Assembly: GCA_017395935.1 (NCBI GenBank)
Contig: JAFQNL010000020.1
Location: forward strand, 62,001-126,000
Origin: Oscillospiraceae bacterium
GTDB lineage: Bacteria; Bacillota; Clostridia; Oscillospirales; Oscillospiraceae
Length of the DNA stretch: 64,000 bases
Direction of reading: 5' to 3'
In this document: positions 33,036-41,721 of the stretch, piece after piece
Numbering within the stretch: position 1 is the first letter of the stretch
Layout: every line of letters starts with the position of its first letter
The notes under the pieces: model-generated
What the model saw: the letters and a program-made list of their open reading frames with translations, nothing else
Databases searched by the model: none
What the model was told of the DNA's origin: nothing
Translations under genes and position numbers: made by a program

Positions 33036-34415
33036 ATGAAGCTTTGGGGCGGACGGTTTGACAAAGAAGTGGATTCTCTGGTCAACGACTTCAACTCTTC
33101 CATCCAGTTTGACTCCCGGATGTACAGACAGGATATTACCGGTTCTGTGGCTCATGCCACCATGTTGGGTCAGCAGGGTATCATCGATAAGGAGGAGTCG
33201 CTGCGGATCGTTCAGGGCCTGAGGGAGATTCTGGCCGATATCGAGGCCGGCAGAATCGACTTCTCTGCCGACAACGAGGATATCCATATGAACATCGAGA
33301 CCTTCCTGACTCAGCGTCTGGGAGCTGCCGGCAAGCGGCTGCACACCGGCCGGAGCAGAAACGATCAGGTGGCGCTGGACTTCCGGATGTATGTCCAGAC
33401 GGAGATCCGGGTCATTATCGGTATGCTCATGGATCTGGAAGAGATCATCGTCCGGCAGGCTCAAAAGCATATTGACACCATTATGCCTGGTTATACACAC
33501 CTTCAGCGGGCCCAGCCGGTCACCTTCGGCTACCATCTGATGGCCTATGCCAACATGTTCCGTCGGGATATCACCCGTCTGGAGGACTGCCTGGACCGGA
33601 TGGACGAGTGCCCTCTGGGCGCGGGAGCGCTGGCCGGCTCCACCCATCCTCTGGACCGGACCCTGACCGCCCGGCTGCTGGGCTTTGCCAAGCCTACGGA
33701 CAACGCGATGGACTCGGTCTCTGACCGGGACTTTGCCATTGAGTTCCTGTCGGCCTGTTCCATTATTATGATGCACCTGTCCCGGTTCTCCGAGGAGATC
33801 ATTCTCTGGTGCTCCTGGGAGTTCAAGTTCATTGATCTGGACGACGCTTACTCCACCGGCTCTTCCATTATGCCCCAGAAGAAGAACCCGGATGTGGCCG
33901 AGCTGGTCCGGGGCAAGACCGGCCGGGTCTACGGCAGCCTGATTGGTCTGCTGACCATGATGAAGGGCATTCCTCTGGCCTACAATAAGGATATGCAGGA
34001 GGACAAGGAGGGCGTCTTTGATGCCATTGATACGGTGGAGATGTGCATCCCCGTCTTTGCTGCCATGCTCGACACCATTATCGTTCACCCCGACAATATG
34101 CTCAAGGCGGCCAACGGCGGATTTATCACCGCTACCGACTGCGCCGACTATCTGGCTAAGAAGGGCGTTCCCTTCCGCGATGCCTATACCATGGTGGGCC
34201 GGCTGGTCAATTCCTGCATTGCTGCCGGCAAGACTCTGGACAGCCTGACGCTGGAAGAGTACAAGGCAATCTCTCCCGCCTTTGAGGAGGATGTCTTCGA
34301 GGCGCTCAGCCTGAAGACCTGCGTTGGCCAGCGCAAGACCATCGGCGGCCCCGCCCATGACGAGGTCCAGCGTCAGATTGACACCATTCAGGCCTTTCTG
34401 GACCAGCGGAAGTAA
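33036..34415 (+). CDS. argH: Argininosuccinate lyase
   Basis: 459 residues. Splits argininosuccinate into arginine and fumarate. Family signature GSSIMPQKKNPD near residue 280 and TGRSRNDQVALD. Ribosome-binding site GGAGGT. Confidence 0.97.
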   Translation: MKLWGGRFDKEVDSLVNDFNSSIQFDSRMYRQDITGSVAHATMLGQQGIIDKEESLRIVQGLREILADIEAGRIDFSADNEDIHMNIETFLTQRLGAAGKRLHTGRSRNDQVALDFRMYVQTEIRVIIGMLMDLEEIIVRQAQKHIDTIMPGYTHLQRAQPVTFGYHLMAYANMFRRDITRLEDCLDRMDECPLGAGALAGSTHPLDRTLTARLLGFAKPTDNAMDSVSDRDFAIEFLSACSIIMMHLSRFSEEIILWCSWEFKFIDLDDAYSTGSSIMPQKKNPDVAELVRGKTGRVYGSLIGLLTMMKGIPLAYNKDMQEDKEGVFDAIDTVEMCIPVFAAMLDTIIVHPDNMLKAANGGFITATDCADYLAKKGVPFRDAYTMVGRLVNSCIAAGKTLDSLTLEEYKAISPAFEEDVFEALSLKTCVGQRKTIGGPAHDEVQRQIDTIQAFLDQRK

Positions 34416-34444
34416 GTAATTTTGAATATGAGGGGGAATTCCCT

Positions 34445-35380
34445 TTGAAACCGAAAATCTATATCGACGGTCAGGCGGGCACAACCGGCCTGCAGATTTA
34501 CCAGCGTCTGGGCCAGCGGGAGGATATCGAGCTGCTGGTCATCGATCCGGACAAGCGCAAGGACAACGCCGAGCGGGCCAAGCTTCTCAACGAGGCGGAT
34601 ATCTCCTTTCTCTGCCTGCCCGACGCCGCTGCCCGGGAGGCAGTCTCTCTGGTAAACAATCCCAAGGCCCGGATCATCGACGCCTCGACCGCCCACCGGA
34701 CCGATCCCAACTGGGACTACGGTTTTCCTGAGCTGTCCCGCAGCCGCCGGGCCGCCATTGGAAGATCTCGCCGGGTGGCAAATCCCGGCTGTCATGCCTC
34801 CGGCTTTATTGCCTCTGTGACCCCGCTGGTCCGGCTGGGTATCCTGCCGGTGGACTATCCGCTGACCTGCTACTCCCTCACCGGGTACTCTGGGGGCGGC
34901 AAGCAGATGATCGCCGAGTACGAGGCAGAGGACCGGCCCCAGTGTCTGGCTTCCAGCCGGATCTATGCCACCGGTCTCCGGCATAAGCACGTACCTGAGA
35001 TGATGGAGATCAGCGGCCTGGCACAGGCGCCTGTCTTCTCTCCCGTGGTGGGCGACTTCCCTCAGGGCATGGCGACCACCATTCTGCTGTCCAATCGCCA
35101 TCTGCGAGGCAAGCCCACGGCGATGGACATTTGTGAGAAGCTGCAGGAATACTACAAGGACGAGTTCTTCCTGCAGGTCGCACCCTTCGGCGGCGAGGAG
35201 CCGGTTATCTTTGCCAATACGCTGGCCGGGACCAACTTTATGAAGCTGATCGTCTGCGGCCATGAAGAGCAGACGACTGTCACAGCTCTGTTTGACAATC
35301 TGGGCAAGGGCGCTTCTGGCGCTGCCGTTCAGAATATGAATATTATGCTGGGACTGGATGAAAAGACCGGTCTCCTCTGA
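34445..35380 (+). CDS. argC: N-acetyl-gamma-glutamyl-phosphate reductase (short form)
   Basis: 311 residues, the shorter AGPR type. NADP-binding GQAGTTGLQI at the N-terminus, catalytic Cys in NPGCHASGF. TTG start at 34445 preceded by GAGGGGGAA; no in-frame ATG fits. Confidence 0.94.
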   Translation: MKPKIYIDGQAGTTGLQIYQRLGQREDIELLVIDPDKRKDNAERAKLLNEADISFLCLPDAAAREAVSLVNNPKARIIDASTAHRTDPNWDYGFPELSRSRRAAIGRSRRVANPGCHASGFIASVTPLVRLGILPVDYPLTCYSLTGYSGGGKQMIAEYEAEDRPQCLASSRIYATGLRHKHVPEMMEISGLAQAPVFSPVVGDFPQGMATTILLSNRHLRGKPTAMDICEKLQEYYKDEFFLQVAPFGGEEPVIFANTLAGTNFMKLIVCGHEEQTTVTALFDNLGKGASGAAVQNMNIMLGLDEKTGLL

Positions 35381-35408
35381 GCAATTTAGAATAAGGAAGT
35401 GGATTTCC

Positions 35409-36656
35409 ATGAAGGAAATTTCCGGCGGCGTCGTTGCCGCGAAAGGATTTCAGGCAGCCGGTATCCGGGTGGGCGTAAAGGCGAGTGCCCTGCCCATGGA
35501 GGAACAGACGGGCGAAGGCAAGAAGGACCTGTGTATGGTCCTCTCTGACAGCTGCTGCTCAGTGGCCGGCATGTTCACTACCAATCAGGTCAAGGCAGCT
35601 CCCGTTCATCTGACCCGGGAGCATATCGCCTTCGGCTATGGCTACGGCGTGATCGCGAACTCCGGCAACGCCAACGCCTGCGCCCCCAACAGCCGGCTCC
35701 ACGCGCTGGAGATGTGCCGGGCAGCCGCCGAGGCTACCGGTCATCAGCCGGAGGAATTTGCCGTCTGTTCTACCGGTGTGATCGGTCAGGAGCTCAATGT
35801 CAAAGCGATTCTGGAGGGGACCCCCCGGCTGGTGGCCGCCCTGCACGCTGATGAGTGCGCTTCCGACGAAGCCGCCCGGGCTATTATGACCACTGACACG
35901 GTGAAAAAGGAAATCGCAGTGGAGACCATGGTGGGCGGCAAGCGAATTGCCGTGGGCGGAATCGCCAAGGGATCGGGCATGATTCATCCCAATATGGGTA
36001 CCATGCTCAGTTTTGTCACCACCGACTGCGCCGTTTCCCCCGCAATGCTGGATCGCATGGTCCATGAGATTGTCCCCCGCACCTTTAACCGGGTGACGGT
36101 GGACGGCGATACCTCTACCAACGATACCTTCCTGGTCTTTGCCAACGGACAGGGAGGAAACGAGACGATTTGCCAGCCCGGAGAGGACTACGAGAGCCTG
36201 AAAGAGGCCCTTATGTACGTCTGCACCCAGCTGGCCCGAAAGATGGCCGCTGATGGCGAGGGCGCCAGCCGCCTGATCACCTGTCTGGTGGAAGGGGCCG
36301 AGAGCGAGAAAAAGGCAGAGACGCTGAGCAGAAGTGTGGTAGGCTCCTCTCTGGTCAAGGCTGCTATGTTTGGTGCCGATGCCAACTGGGGCCGCGTCCT
36401 GTGTGCCATGGGATATTCCGGTGCCAGCTTCGACCCGGAGACGGTGGATGTCACCTTCCGCTCTCAGGCCGGCGAAGTGGCTGTCTGCCGGATGGGCTCG
36501 GCGCTGAACTTTGATGAAGAGATGGCCAAGAAGATCCTGAGCCAGCAGGAAGTGGTCATCCATGTCCTGCTCCGGGAGGGTAGCCAGAGCGCTGCCTGCT
36601 GGGGCTGCGACCTGACGTATGAATATGTGAAGATCAACGGCGACTACCGCAGCTGA
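35409..36656 (+). CDS. argJ: Glutamate N-acetyltransferase / amino-acid acetyltransferase
   Basis: 415 residues. Recycles the acetyl group from acetylornithine to glutamate. Self-cleavage site before Thr in HPNMGTMLSFVTTD; NANAC motif NSGNANACAP. ATG at 35409 follows AAGGAAGTGG; an earlier in-frame start at 35358 overlaps argC only. Presence of argJ implies the cyclic pathway. Confidence 0.96.
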   Translation: MKEISGGVVAAKGFQAAGIRVGVKASALPMEEQTGEGKKDLCMVLSDSCCSVAGMFTTNQVKAAPVHLTREHIAFGYGYGVIANSGNANACAPNSRLHALEMCRAAAEATGHQPEEFAVCSTGVIGQELNVKAILEGTPRLVAALHADECASDEAARAIMTTDTVKKEIAVETMVGGKRIAVGGIAKGSGMIHPNMGTMLSFVTTDCAVSPAMLDRMVHEIVPRTFNRVTVDGDTSTNDTFLVFANGQGGNETICQPGEDYESLKEALMYVCTQLARKMAADGEGASRLITCLVEGAESEKKAETLSRSVVGSSLVKAAMFGADANWGRVLCAMGYSGASFDPETVDVTFRSQAGEVAVCRMGSALNFDEEMAKKILSQQEVVIHVLLREGSQSAACWGCDLTYEYVKINGDYRS

Positions 36657-36692
36657 TCTTCCGGGATGAAGAGAAGAAAAGAGGAACTGACT

Positions 36693-37547
36693 ATGACTTA
36701 TAATTACATTGACCGGGCTCAGATCCTGGTAGAGGCTCTGCCCTATATTCAGCAGTATTCCGGCAAGACCGTAGTGGTCAAGTACGGCGGAAATGCCATG
36801 ATTTCCGAGGAACTCCGTCAGGCCGTTATGAGCGATATTACCCTGCTGCGTCAGGTGGGAATCAACGTGGTCGTGGTACACGGCGGCGGGCCTGAGATCA
36901 ACGAGATGCTGGAAAAGCTGGGCAAGGAGCCCAAGTTTGTTGATGGCCTGCGTTATACGGACAAGCAGACCATGACCATTGTTCAGCAGGTCCTCTGCGG
37001 CGGCGTGAACAAGGATCTGGTGGCCACCCTGAACCGGATGGGCGCCCGGGCCATCGGCCTGTCCGGTCTGGATGCTTCCCTCTTTGAGGCAGAAGTTAAG
37101 GACCCCAAGTACGGTATGGTGGGCGAAGTAGTGTCCGTCAATGCCCAGATCGTGAAAGACGCGCTGGAAAAGGGCTATATCCCGGTTATCTCCACTGTGG
37201 CTCAGGGCAAGGACACCCTCAACTCCTATAATATTAATGCTGACATCGCCGCCTCCAAACTGGCCATCGCCCTTGGCGCTGAAAAGCTGATCCTGCTCAC
37301 CGACGTCCGCGGTCTGCTGAAGGATCCCAAGAACGAGGATACCCTGCTGCCCATCGTTCACGTCTCCGAGGTGCCCACCCTGAAGAAGCTGGGCTCGATC
37401 GGCGGCGGAATGATCCCCAAGGCCGACTGCTGCGTGGAGGCCATCCGCTCCGGCGTCAAGCGCTGCCATATCCTCGACGGACGTCTGCCCCACTCTATCC
37501 TCATTGAGATGCTCACCGATCAGGGTATCGGTACCATGCTCATCTGA
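36693..37547 (+). CDS. argB: Acetylglutamate kinase
   Basis: 284 residues. Phosphorylates N-acetylglutamate. Glycine motifs KYGGNAM and HGGGPEINEML. Has the usual N-terminal helix (TYNYIDRAQILVEALPYIQQY) seen in arginine-inhibited enzymes, so feedback control is possible (inference). ATG at 36693 after AGAGGAA. Confidence 0.96.
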   Translation: MTYNYIDRAQILVEALPYIQQYSGKTVVVKYGGNAMISEELRQAVMSDITLLRQVGINVVVVHGGGPEINEMLEKLGKEPKFVDGLRYTDKQTMTIVQQVLCGGVNKDLVATLNRMGARAIGLSGLDASLFEAEVKDPKYGMVGEVVSVNAQIVKDALEKGYIPVISTVAQGKDTLNSYNINADIAASKLAIALGAEKLILLTDVRGLLKDPKNEDTLLPIVHVSEVPTLKKLGSIGGGMIPKADCCVEAIRSGVKRCHILDGRLPHSILIEMLTDQGIGTMLI

Positions 37548-37564
37548 GAAAAGGGGAGAAGACT

Positions 37565-38752
37565 ATGACCTTCGAGTATCTGAAAGCGCTGGATCACAGC
37601 TATACCATGCAGACCTACGGCCGTTTTGATGTGGCGATCGACCACGGCACAGGGGCAACCCTTTATGGTCTGGAAGGCGAGGAGTATATCGACTTTGCCA
37701 GCGGGATCGGCGTCAACTCGGTGGGCTATGCCCATCCCAAATGGGTCAAGGCGGTAGCCGATCAGGCCGGAAAGCTGGCCCATATCTCTAACCTCTACTA
37801 CTCCCAGCCCTATGCCCGGCTGGCCGAGGAGCTCTGCACCCGGTCCGGTATGGCCTCGGCCTTCTTTGCCAATTCCGGCGCTGAGGCCAATGAGGGCATG
37901 ATTAAGCTGGCCCGTAAGTACAGCTTCGATAAGTACGGCGAGGGCCGGGCTGTTGTCCTCACCCTGAAGCAGTCCTTCCACGGCCGCACCATTACCACGC
38001 TGGCCGCCACCGGCCAGGAGGTGTTCCACCAGTATTTCTTCCCCTTTACCGAGGGCTTCCGCTATGCCGAGGCCGGCAATATGGACTCGGTCCGTCAGCA
38101 GGACGGCGAGGATGTCTGCGCTGTTATGCTGGAGCTCATTCAGGGAGAGGGCGGCGTCAATCCCATGACCGCAGATTTCGTATCCCAGCTGGCTGACTAC
38201 TGCCGGGAACACGACTGGCTGCTGCTGGTAGATGAGGTCCAGACCGGTATCGGCCGGACCGGCTCTCTCTTCTGCTTCCAGCAGTATGGCATCCAGCCTG
38301 ACGCACTCACCTTTGCCAAGGGAATCGCCGGCGGTATGCCCATGAGCGGTGTGCTGGCCAGTGCCAAATGTGCTCATGTTCTGGGCCCCGGCACCCACGC
38401 AACCACCTTCGGCGGCAACCCCATCTCCGCCGCGGCTGCGCTGGCTGTGCTGGAGATTCTGGACGAGATGGGTCCGGAGGAGATCAAAGCTAAGGGCGAA
38501 TACATCCGAAAGACGGTAGAGAGCTGGAAGGCTCCCTGCGTTACCGGTACCCGGGGCATGGGCCTGATGATCGGTATTGGCGTTCAGGGAGAAAAGAGCC
38601 ACCGGGAACTGGCTGCTCAGTGCATTTCCAAGGGCCTTCTGGTCCTTACTGCCGGCAAGGACACCATCCGGATGCTCCCGCCCCTCACCATCAGCTACCA
38701 AGAGATTGACAAAGGACTTGCCATCCTGAAGCAGGTCCTGTGCGGAGAATAA
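37565..38752 (+). CDS. argD: Acetylornithine aminotransferase
   Basis: 395 residues, class III PLP aminotransferase. PLP lysine in TFAKGIAGGMP; ANSGAEANEG and FHGRTITTL motifs. Ribosome-binding site AAAGGGGAG; 17 bases after argB. Confidence 0.95.
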   Translation: MTFEYLKALDHSYTMQTYGRFDVAIDHGTGATLYGLEGEEYIDFASGIGVNSVGYAHPKWVKAVADQAGKLAHISNLYYSQPYARLAEELCTRSGMASAFFANSGAEANEGMIKLARKYSFDKYGEGRAVVLTLKQSFHGRTITTLAATGQEVFHQYFFPFTEGFRYAEAGNMDSVRQQDGEDVCAVMLELIQGEGGVNPMTADFVSQLADYCREHDWLLLVDEVQTGIGRTGSLFCFQQYGIQPDALTFAKGIAGGMPMSGVLASAKCAHVLGPGTHATTFGGNPISAAAALAVLEILDEMGPEEIKAKGEYIRKTVESWKAPCVTGTRGMGLMIGIGVQGEKSHRELAAQCISKGLLVLTAGKDTIRMLPPLTISYQEIDKGLAILKQVLCGE

Positions 38753-38768
38753 AAGGAGAGAAGAAGCG

Positions 38769-39689
38769 ATGAAGAATGATCTGCTGAAAATGCTGGATCT
38801 GTCCAAGGAGGATATCATTGAGATCCTGGACCTGGCTGACCAGCTGAAATATGAGCGCAAGCATGGTATCCCCCATCCCATTCTGGCCAACAAGACGCTG
38901 GCTATGATCTTTGAGAAGAACTCCACCCGTACCCGCGTCTCCTTCGAGACCGGTATGTACCAGCTGGGCGGCCATGCCCTTATGCTCAATGGCAAGGACA
39001 GCCAGATTGGCCGTGGTGAGCCTACCGAAGATACTGCCCGAGTTCTGAGCCGCTATTGCGACGGCATTATGATCCGTACCTACAGCCAGGCCGAGGTAGA
39101 GCTGCTGGCCAAGTATGCCGATATCCCTGTTATCAATGGCCTGACCGACTTTGCCCATCCCTGTCAGGTGCTGGCCGATCTGATGACTGTCCGTGAGCAT
39201 CAGGCTCAGCTGGAGGGCCTGAAGCTCTGCTTCATCGGTGACGGCAACAATATGGCAAACTCTCTCATCGTCGGCGGTCTCAAGGTGGGTATGGACGTTT
39301 CCGTTGCCTGCCCCAAGGGCTATGAGCCGGATGAAGAGGTGCTGGAATTTGCCCGTTCCTTCAAGGGTGGCAAGCACTTCACTCTGGTTCGGGATCCTCT
39401 GGAAGCTGCCAAGGGCGCCGATGTGGTCTTTACCGACGTCTGGGCCTCTATGGGCCAGGAAGAGCAGCAGCAGACCCGCCGCCGTGTCTTTAAGAAGTAC
39501 CAGGTCAACGACCAGCTCATGGCCGTCACCAATCCCGGCTGCATGGTCCAGCACTGTCTGCCCGCTCACCGGGGCGAGGAGATCACCGAGGAGGTCTTTG
39601 AAGGCCATGCCGACGAGATCTTCGACGAGGCCGAAAACCGGCTCCATGCCCAGAAGGCCGTTCTGGTCCTGCTTATGGGCAAGAAGTAA
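38769..39689 (+). CDS. argF: Ornithine carbamoyltransferase
   Basis: 306 residues. Carbamoyl-phosphate motif STRTR and ornithine-side motif HCLPAHRG. AAAGGAG precedes the ATG. Last gene of the arginine block; carbamoyl-phosphate synthase genes are not in the window. Confidence 0.96.
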   Translation: MKNDLLKMLDLSKEDIIEILDLADQLKYERKHGIPHPILANKTLAMIFEKNSTRTRVSFETGMYQLGGHALMLNGKDSQIGRGEPTEDTARVLSRYCDGIMIRTYSQAEVELLAKYADIPVINGLTDFAHPCQVLADLMTVREHQAQLEGLKLCFIGDGNNMANSLIVGGLKVGMDVSVACPKGYEPDEEVLEFARSFKGGKHFTLVRDPLEAAKGADVVFTDVWASMGQEEQQQTRRRVFKKYQVNDQLMAVTNPGCMVQHCLPAHRGEEITEEVFEGHADEIFDEAENRLHAQKAVLVLLMGKK

Positions 39690-39703
39690 ACGTATCAAAC
39701 AGC

Positions 39704-39739
39704 AACGGGAGCAGACCCGAAGGTCTGCTCCCGTTTTTT
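39704..39739 (+). terminator. Terminator of the arginine operon
   Basis: 14-base perfect stem AACGGGAGCAGACC/GGTCTGCTCCCGTT, loop CGAA, T-run. Confidence 0.95.
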
Positions 39740-39754
39740 CTGCCTTTGACCCGG

Positions 39755-39892
39755 TTAGCAGCAGGCCGAGCCGCCGATGCAGCCGGTATTGCCGTTGCCG
39801 CTGCCGCTGCCGCAGCAGCAGAAGAGAATGATGATCAGGATAATAATCCACAGGCAGCTGCCGCCGCCCCAGCCATTGTTACCGCAACCCAT
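39755..39892 (-). CDS. Tiny Gly/Cys-rich membrane peptide
   Basis: 45 residues. N-terminal GCGNNGWGGGS, a short strongly hydrophobic helix (CLWIIILIIILF), a CCC cluster, then a Gly/Ser/Asn tail ending in ACC. AGGAGGGC lies upstream of the ATG. No family recognised; the layout recalls tiny sporulation or envelope peptides of Firmicutes. Codon-like repetition of GGC/TGC could also be low-complexity noise, but start, ribosome-binding site and hydrophobic core together favour a gene. Confidence 0.65.
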   Translation of the reverse strand: MGCGNNGWGGGSCLWIIILIIILFCCCGSGSGNGNTGCIGGSACC

Positions 39893-39977
39893 ACTGAGTG
39901 CCCTCCTGTGAGATGATATTTGAGGTCCGGCTCCGCCGTCCTCAGTTCATCATATGCGCCGGGCCGCCATAGGTGCC

Positions 39978-40011
39978 AAAAACCCGGACCGTTTTTGAAA
40001 CGGTCCGGGTT
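39978..40011 (-). terminator. Terminator of rex
   Basis: 14-base perfect stem AACCCGGACCGTTT/AAACGGTCCGGGTT, three-base loop, T-run on the minus strand. Confidence 0.93.
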
Positions 40012-40021
40012 CATGCTTGTC

Positions 40022-40654
40022 TTATTCGCCGATTTGATAGCTCAGTACCCGCAGAGAGTCGGAAAAATGGATGTTCTCCACCACCACATCGTTGTGCTCT
40101 TCCTTCACTTCGAAGTCAAAGTTGGTAAAGTTCCAGATGCCCCGAACGCCCTTGTCCATGAGCATATCGGCCATACCCTGAGCGTAGCGGCCGGGAAGGG
40201 TAAGCACTGCCACCGCCACATCATGCTCGGCCAGATAGTTCTCCAGAGCGAGGGCGCCCAGAATGGGGATGCCGTTGATCTCGGTTCCGATAAGAGCGGG
40301 GTCAATATCAAAGGCGGCACCAAGATGGAAGCCGCTGTCAGAAAAGTCAAAGTTCTGGATCAGGGCCCGGCCCAGATTGCCCACGCCGATGAGGACGGCT
40401 TCCCGCTGCTTGTGGAGATAGAGGATCTCAGAGACCTCCTGATAGAGCTTCTCCACGTTATAGCCGTAACCCTGCTGGCCGAATTCGCCGAAGCAGCTCA
40501 GATCCTGACGGATCTGGGAGGCGGTCAGACCCATATTATTCCCGAGAGCGGAGGATGAGATACGCTCGACTCCCTCGCGATGGAGGGAACTGAGATAACG
40601 GCAGTATCTGGGCAAACGGCGAATGACTGCGTTTGAGATCTTGCCCTTTTTCAT
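40022..40654 (-). CDS. rex: Rex, redox-sensing transcriptional repressor
   Basis: 210 residues. Winged-helix DNA-binding domain at the N-terminus (SSSALGNNMGLTASQIRQDLSCFGEFG) and a Rossmann domain with GVGNLG at 90-95 that senses NADH/NAD+. Start at 40654 (MKKGKISNAV) matches Rex proteins; a ten-codon longer frame does not. A likely regulator of fermentation and perhaps of the hydrogenase; no clear Rex site was found at 9953-9981. Confidence 0.95.
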   Translation of the reverse strand: MKKGKISNAVIRRLPRYCRYLSSLHREGVERISSSALGNNMGLTASQIRQDLSCFGEFGQQGYGYNVEKLYQEVSEILYLHKQREAVLIGVGNLGRALIQNFDFSDSGFHLGAAFDIDPALIGTEINGIPILGALALENYLAEHDVAVAVLTLPGRYAQGMADMLMDKGVRGIWNFTNFDFEVKEEHNDVVVENIHFSDSLRVLSYQIGE

Positions 40655-40699
40655 CTTTCCACAACACCTTTCTAAATGTGGCACAACAATGCTAGAGAA

Positions 40700-40728
40700 A
40701 GTATACCACTGGGGATATGCCTTGTCAA
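40700..40728 (-). promoter_or_regulatory. Promoter of rex
   Basis: Minus strand TTGACA (40728-40723), 17-base spacer, TATACT (40705-40700). Near-consensus. Confidence 0.85.
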
Positions 40729-40751
40729 TCTTTTGACGAAGTGGATCCAGC

Positions 40752-41708
40752 TCAGAAATAAACCAGCTCTTCTGCGGGAGGCTGGCAGGGGACTACCGAC
40801 TCCGTATAGAGCACAGGACCCAGCTCACCCTGATAGATGGGCAGCTTTTTCAGGCGGATCTTGCCGGTGACCTCAACCCACTGCTTGTTCTGGAGGGTTT
40901 TGCACTCCTTGCCGTTGCAGAGCACGCCCAGGAAGGTGGTGTCATCGGCACAGCAGACCATGGCAAACCGGCCTACGGCATAGTGATTCCGGGGAAACCG
41001 GGGACTGACAGCCACCATGCCCCGGAACTTGACAGTCTTGCCCTCATAGCGCTCCTGATAATCCATGCAGTCGGTATACCAGAAACCAAAGTCCTCATCG
41101 CTGAGCTCCAGTACGCTCTGGGACAGGTCAAAAGGACACATTCCGTTGTCGTAGTCCTCCACCCGTTCGCCGTCCTCGTATTCCAGATAGATCTCAGCCC
41201 GGCGGTTGAGCATCTTCAGGTTCCGCTGGCGGAGCTGATCGGTGAGCTGGTCGGTGACCCGATTGAAGATAATCATGTCAGCGTAGCGGATCTTCTCCAT
41301 CATCAGGCTGGCCATATTCTTGGCATAGAGGTCAAAGGTAGGGGCCTCGATCAGGGTGACGATCTGATAGAGGGCCCAGTGTCGGGGAAAGACGGTCTCA
41401 ATATCAGCCAGAGGCCACATCCCGTTGTACTCCATGACAATCTGAGTGGGGTGGTACTTGGCCTCCAGTTCCTGCAGAGTCTGGGCGGTAAAGTCTTCCT
41501 TGTCCTCAATACAGAAGCTGGCGACATCAAAGTGGCTCAACGCCTGAGGATCATACTCCTCTTCACCCTCCTCGGTCACGATGAGCAGTGTGCGCTCATC
41601 CTTGGTAAACTCCTCGTTTGCCAGCATGGGAGCGATGAAGTTGGTCTTTCCAGCTTCCAGAAAGCCGGAAATCAGATAAACGGGGATCGGCTGCTTCTGA
41701 ATTTCCAT
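40752..41708 (-). CDS. COG0523-family GTPase with C-terminal DUF1980-like domain
   Basis: 318 residues. N-terminal G3E GTPase with P-loop GFLEAGKT at 15-22 (Glu replaces the usual Gly), and IVMEYNGMWP in place of the common EPSG/ETTG. C-terminal part (YEGKTVKFRGMVAVSPRF...CNGKECKTLQNKQWVEVTG) is an OB-like domain as in TIGR03943/DUF1980. It lacks the CxCC metal motif. Role in metal handling is inferred from the family and from the second COG0523 gene upstream, separated by 13 bases. Confidence 0.82.
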   Translation of the reverse strand: MEIQKQPIPVYLISGFLEAGKTNFIAPMLANEEFTKDERTLLIVTEEGEEEYDPQALSHFDVASFCIEDKEDFTAQTLQELEAKYHPTQIVMEYNGMWPLADIETVFPRHWALYQIVTLIEAPTFDLYAKNMASLMMEKIRYADMIIFNRVTDQLTDQLRQRNLKMLNRRAEIYLEYEDGERVEDYDNGMCPFDLSQSVLELSDEDFGFWYTDCMDYQERYEGKTVKFRGMVAVSPRFPRNHYAVGRFAMVCCADDTTFLGVLCNGKECKTLQNKQWVEVTGKIRLKKLPIYQGELGPVLYTESVVPCQPPAEELVYF

Positions 41709-41721
41709 ACCTGAGCTCCTC

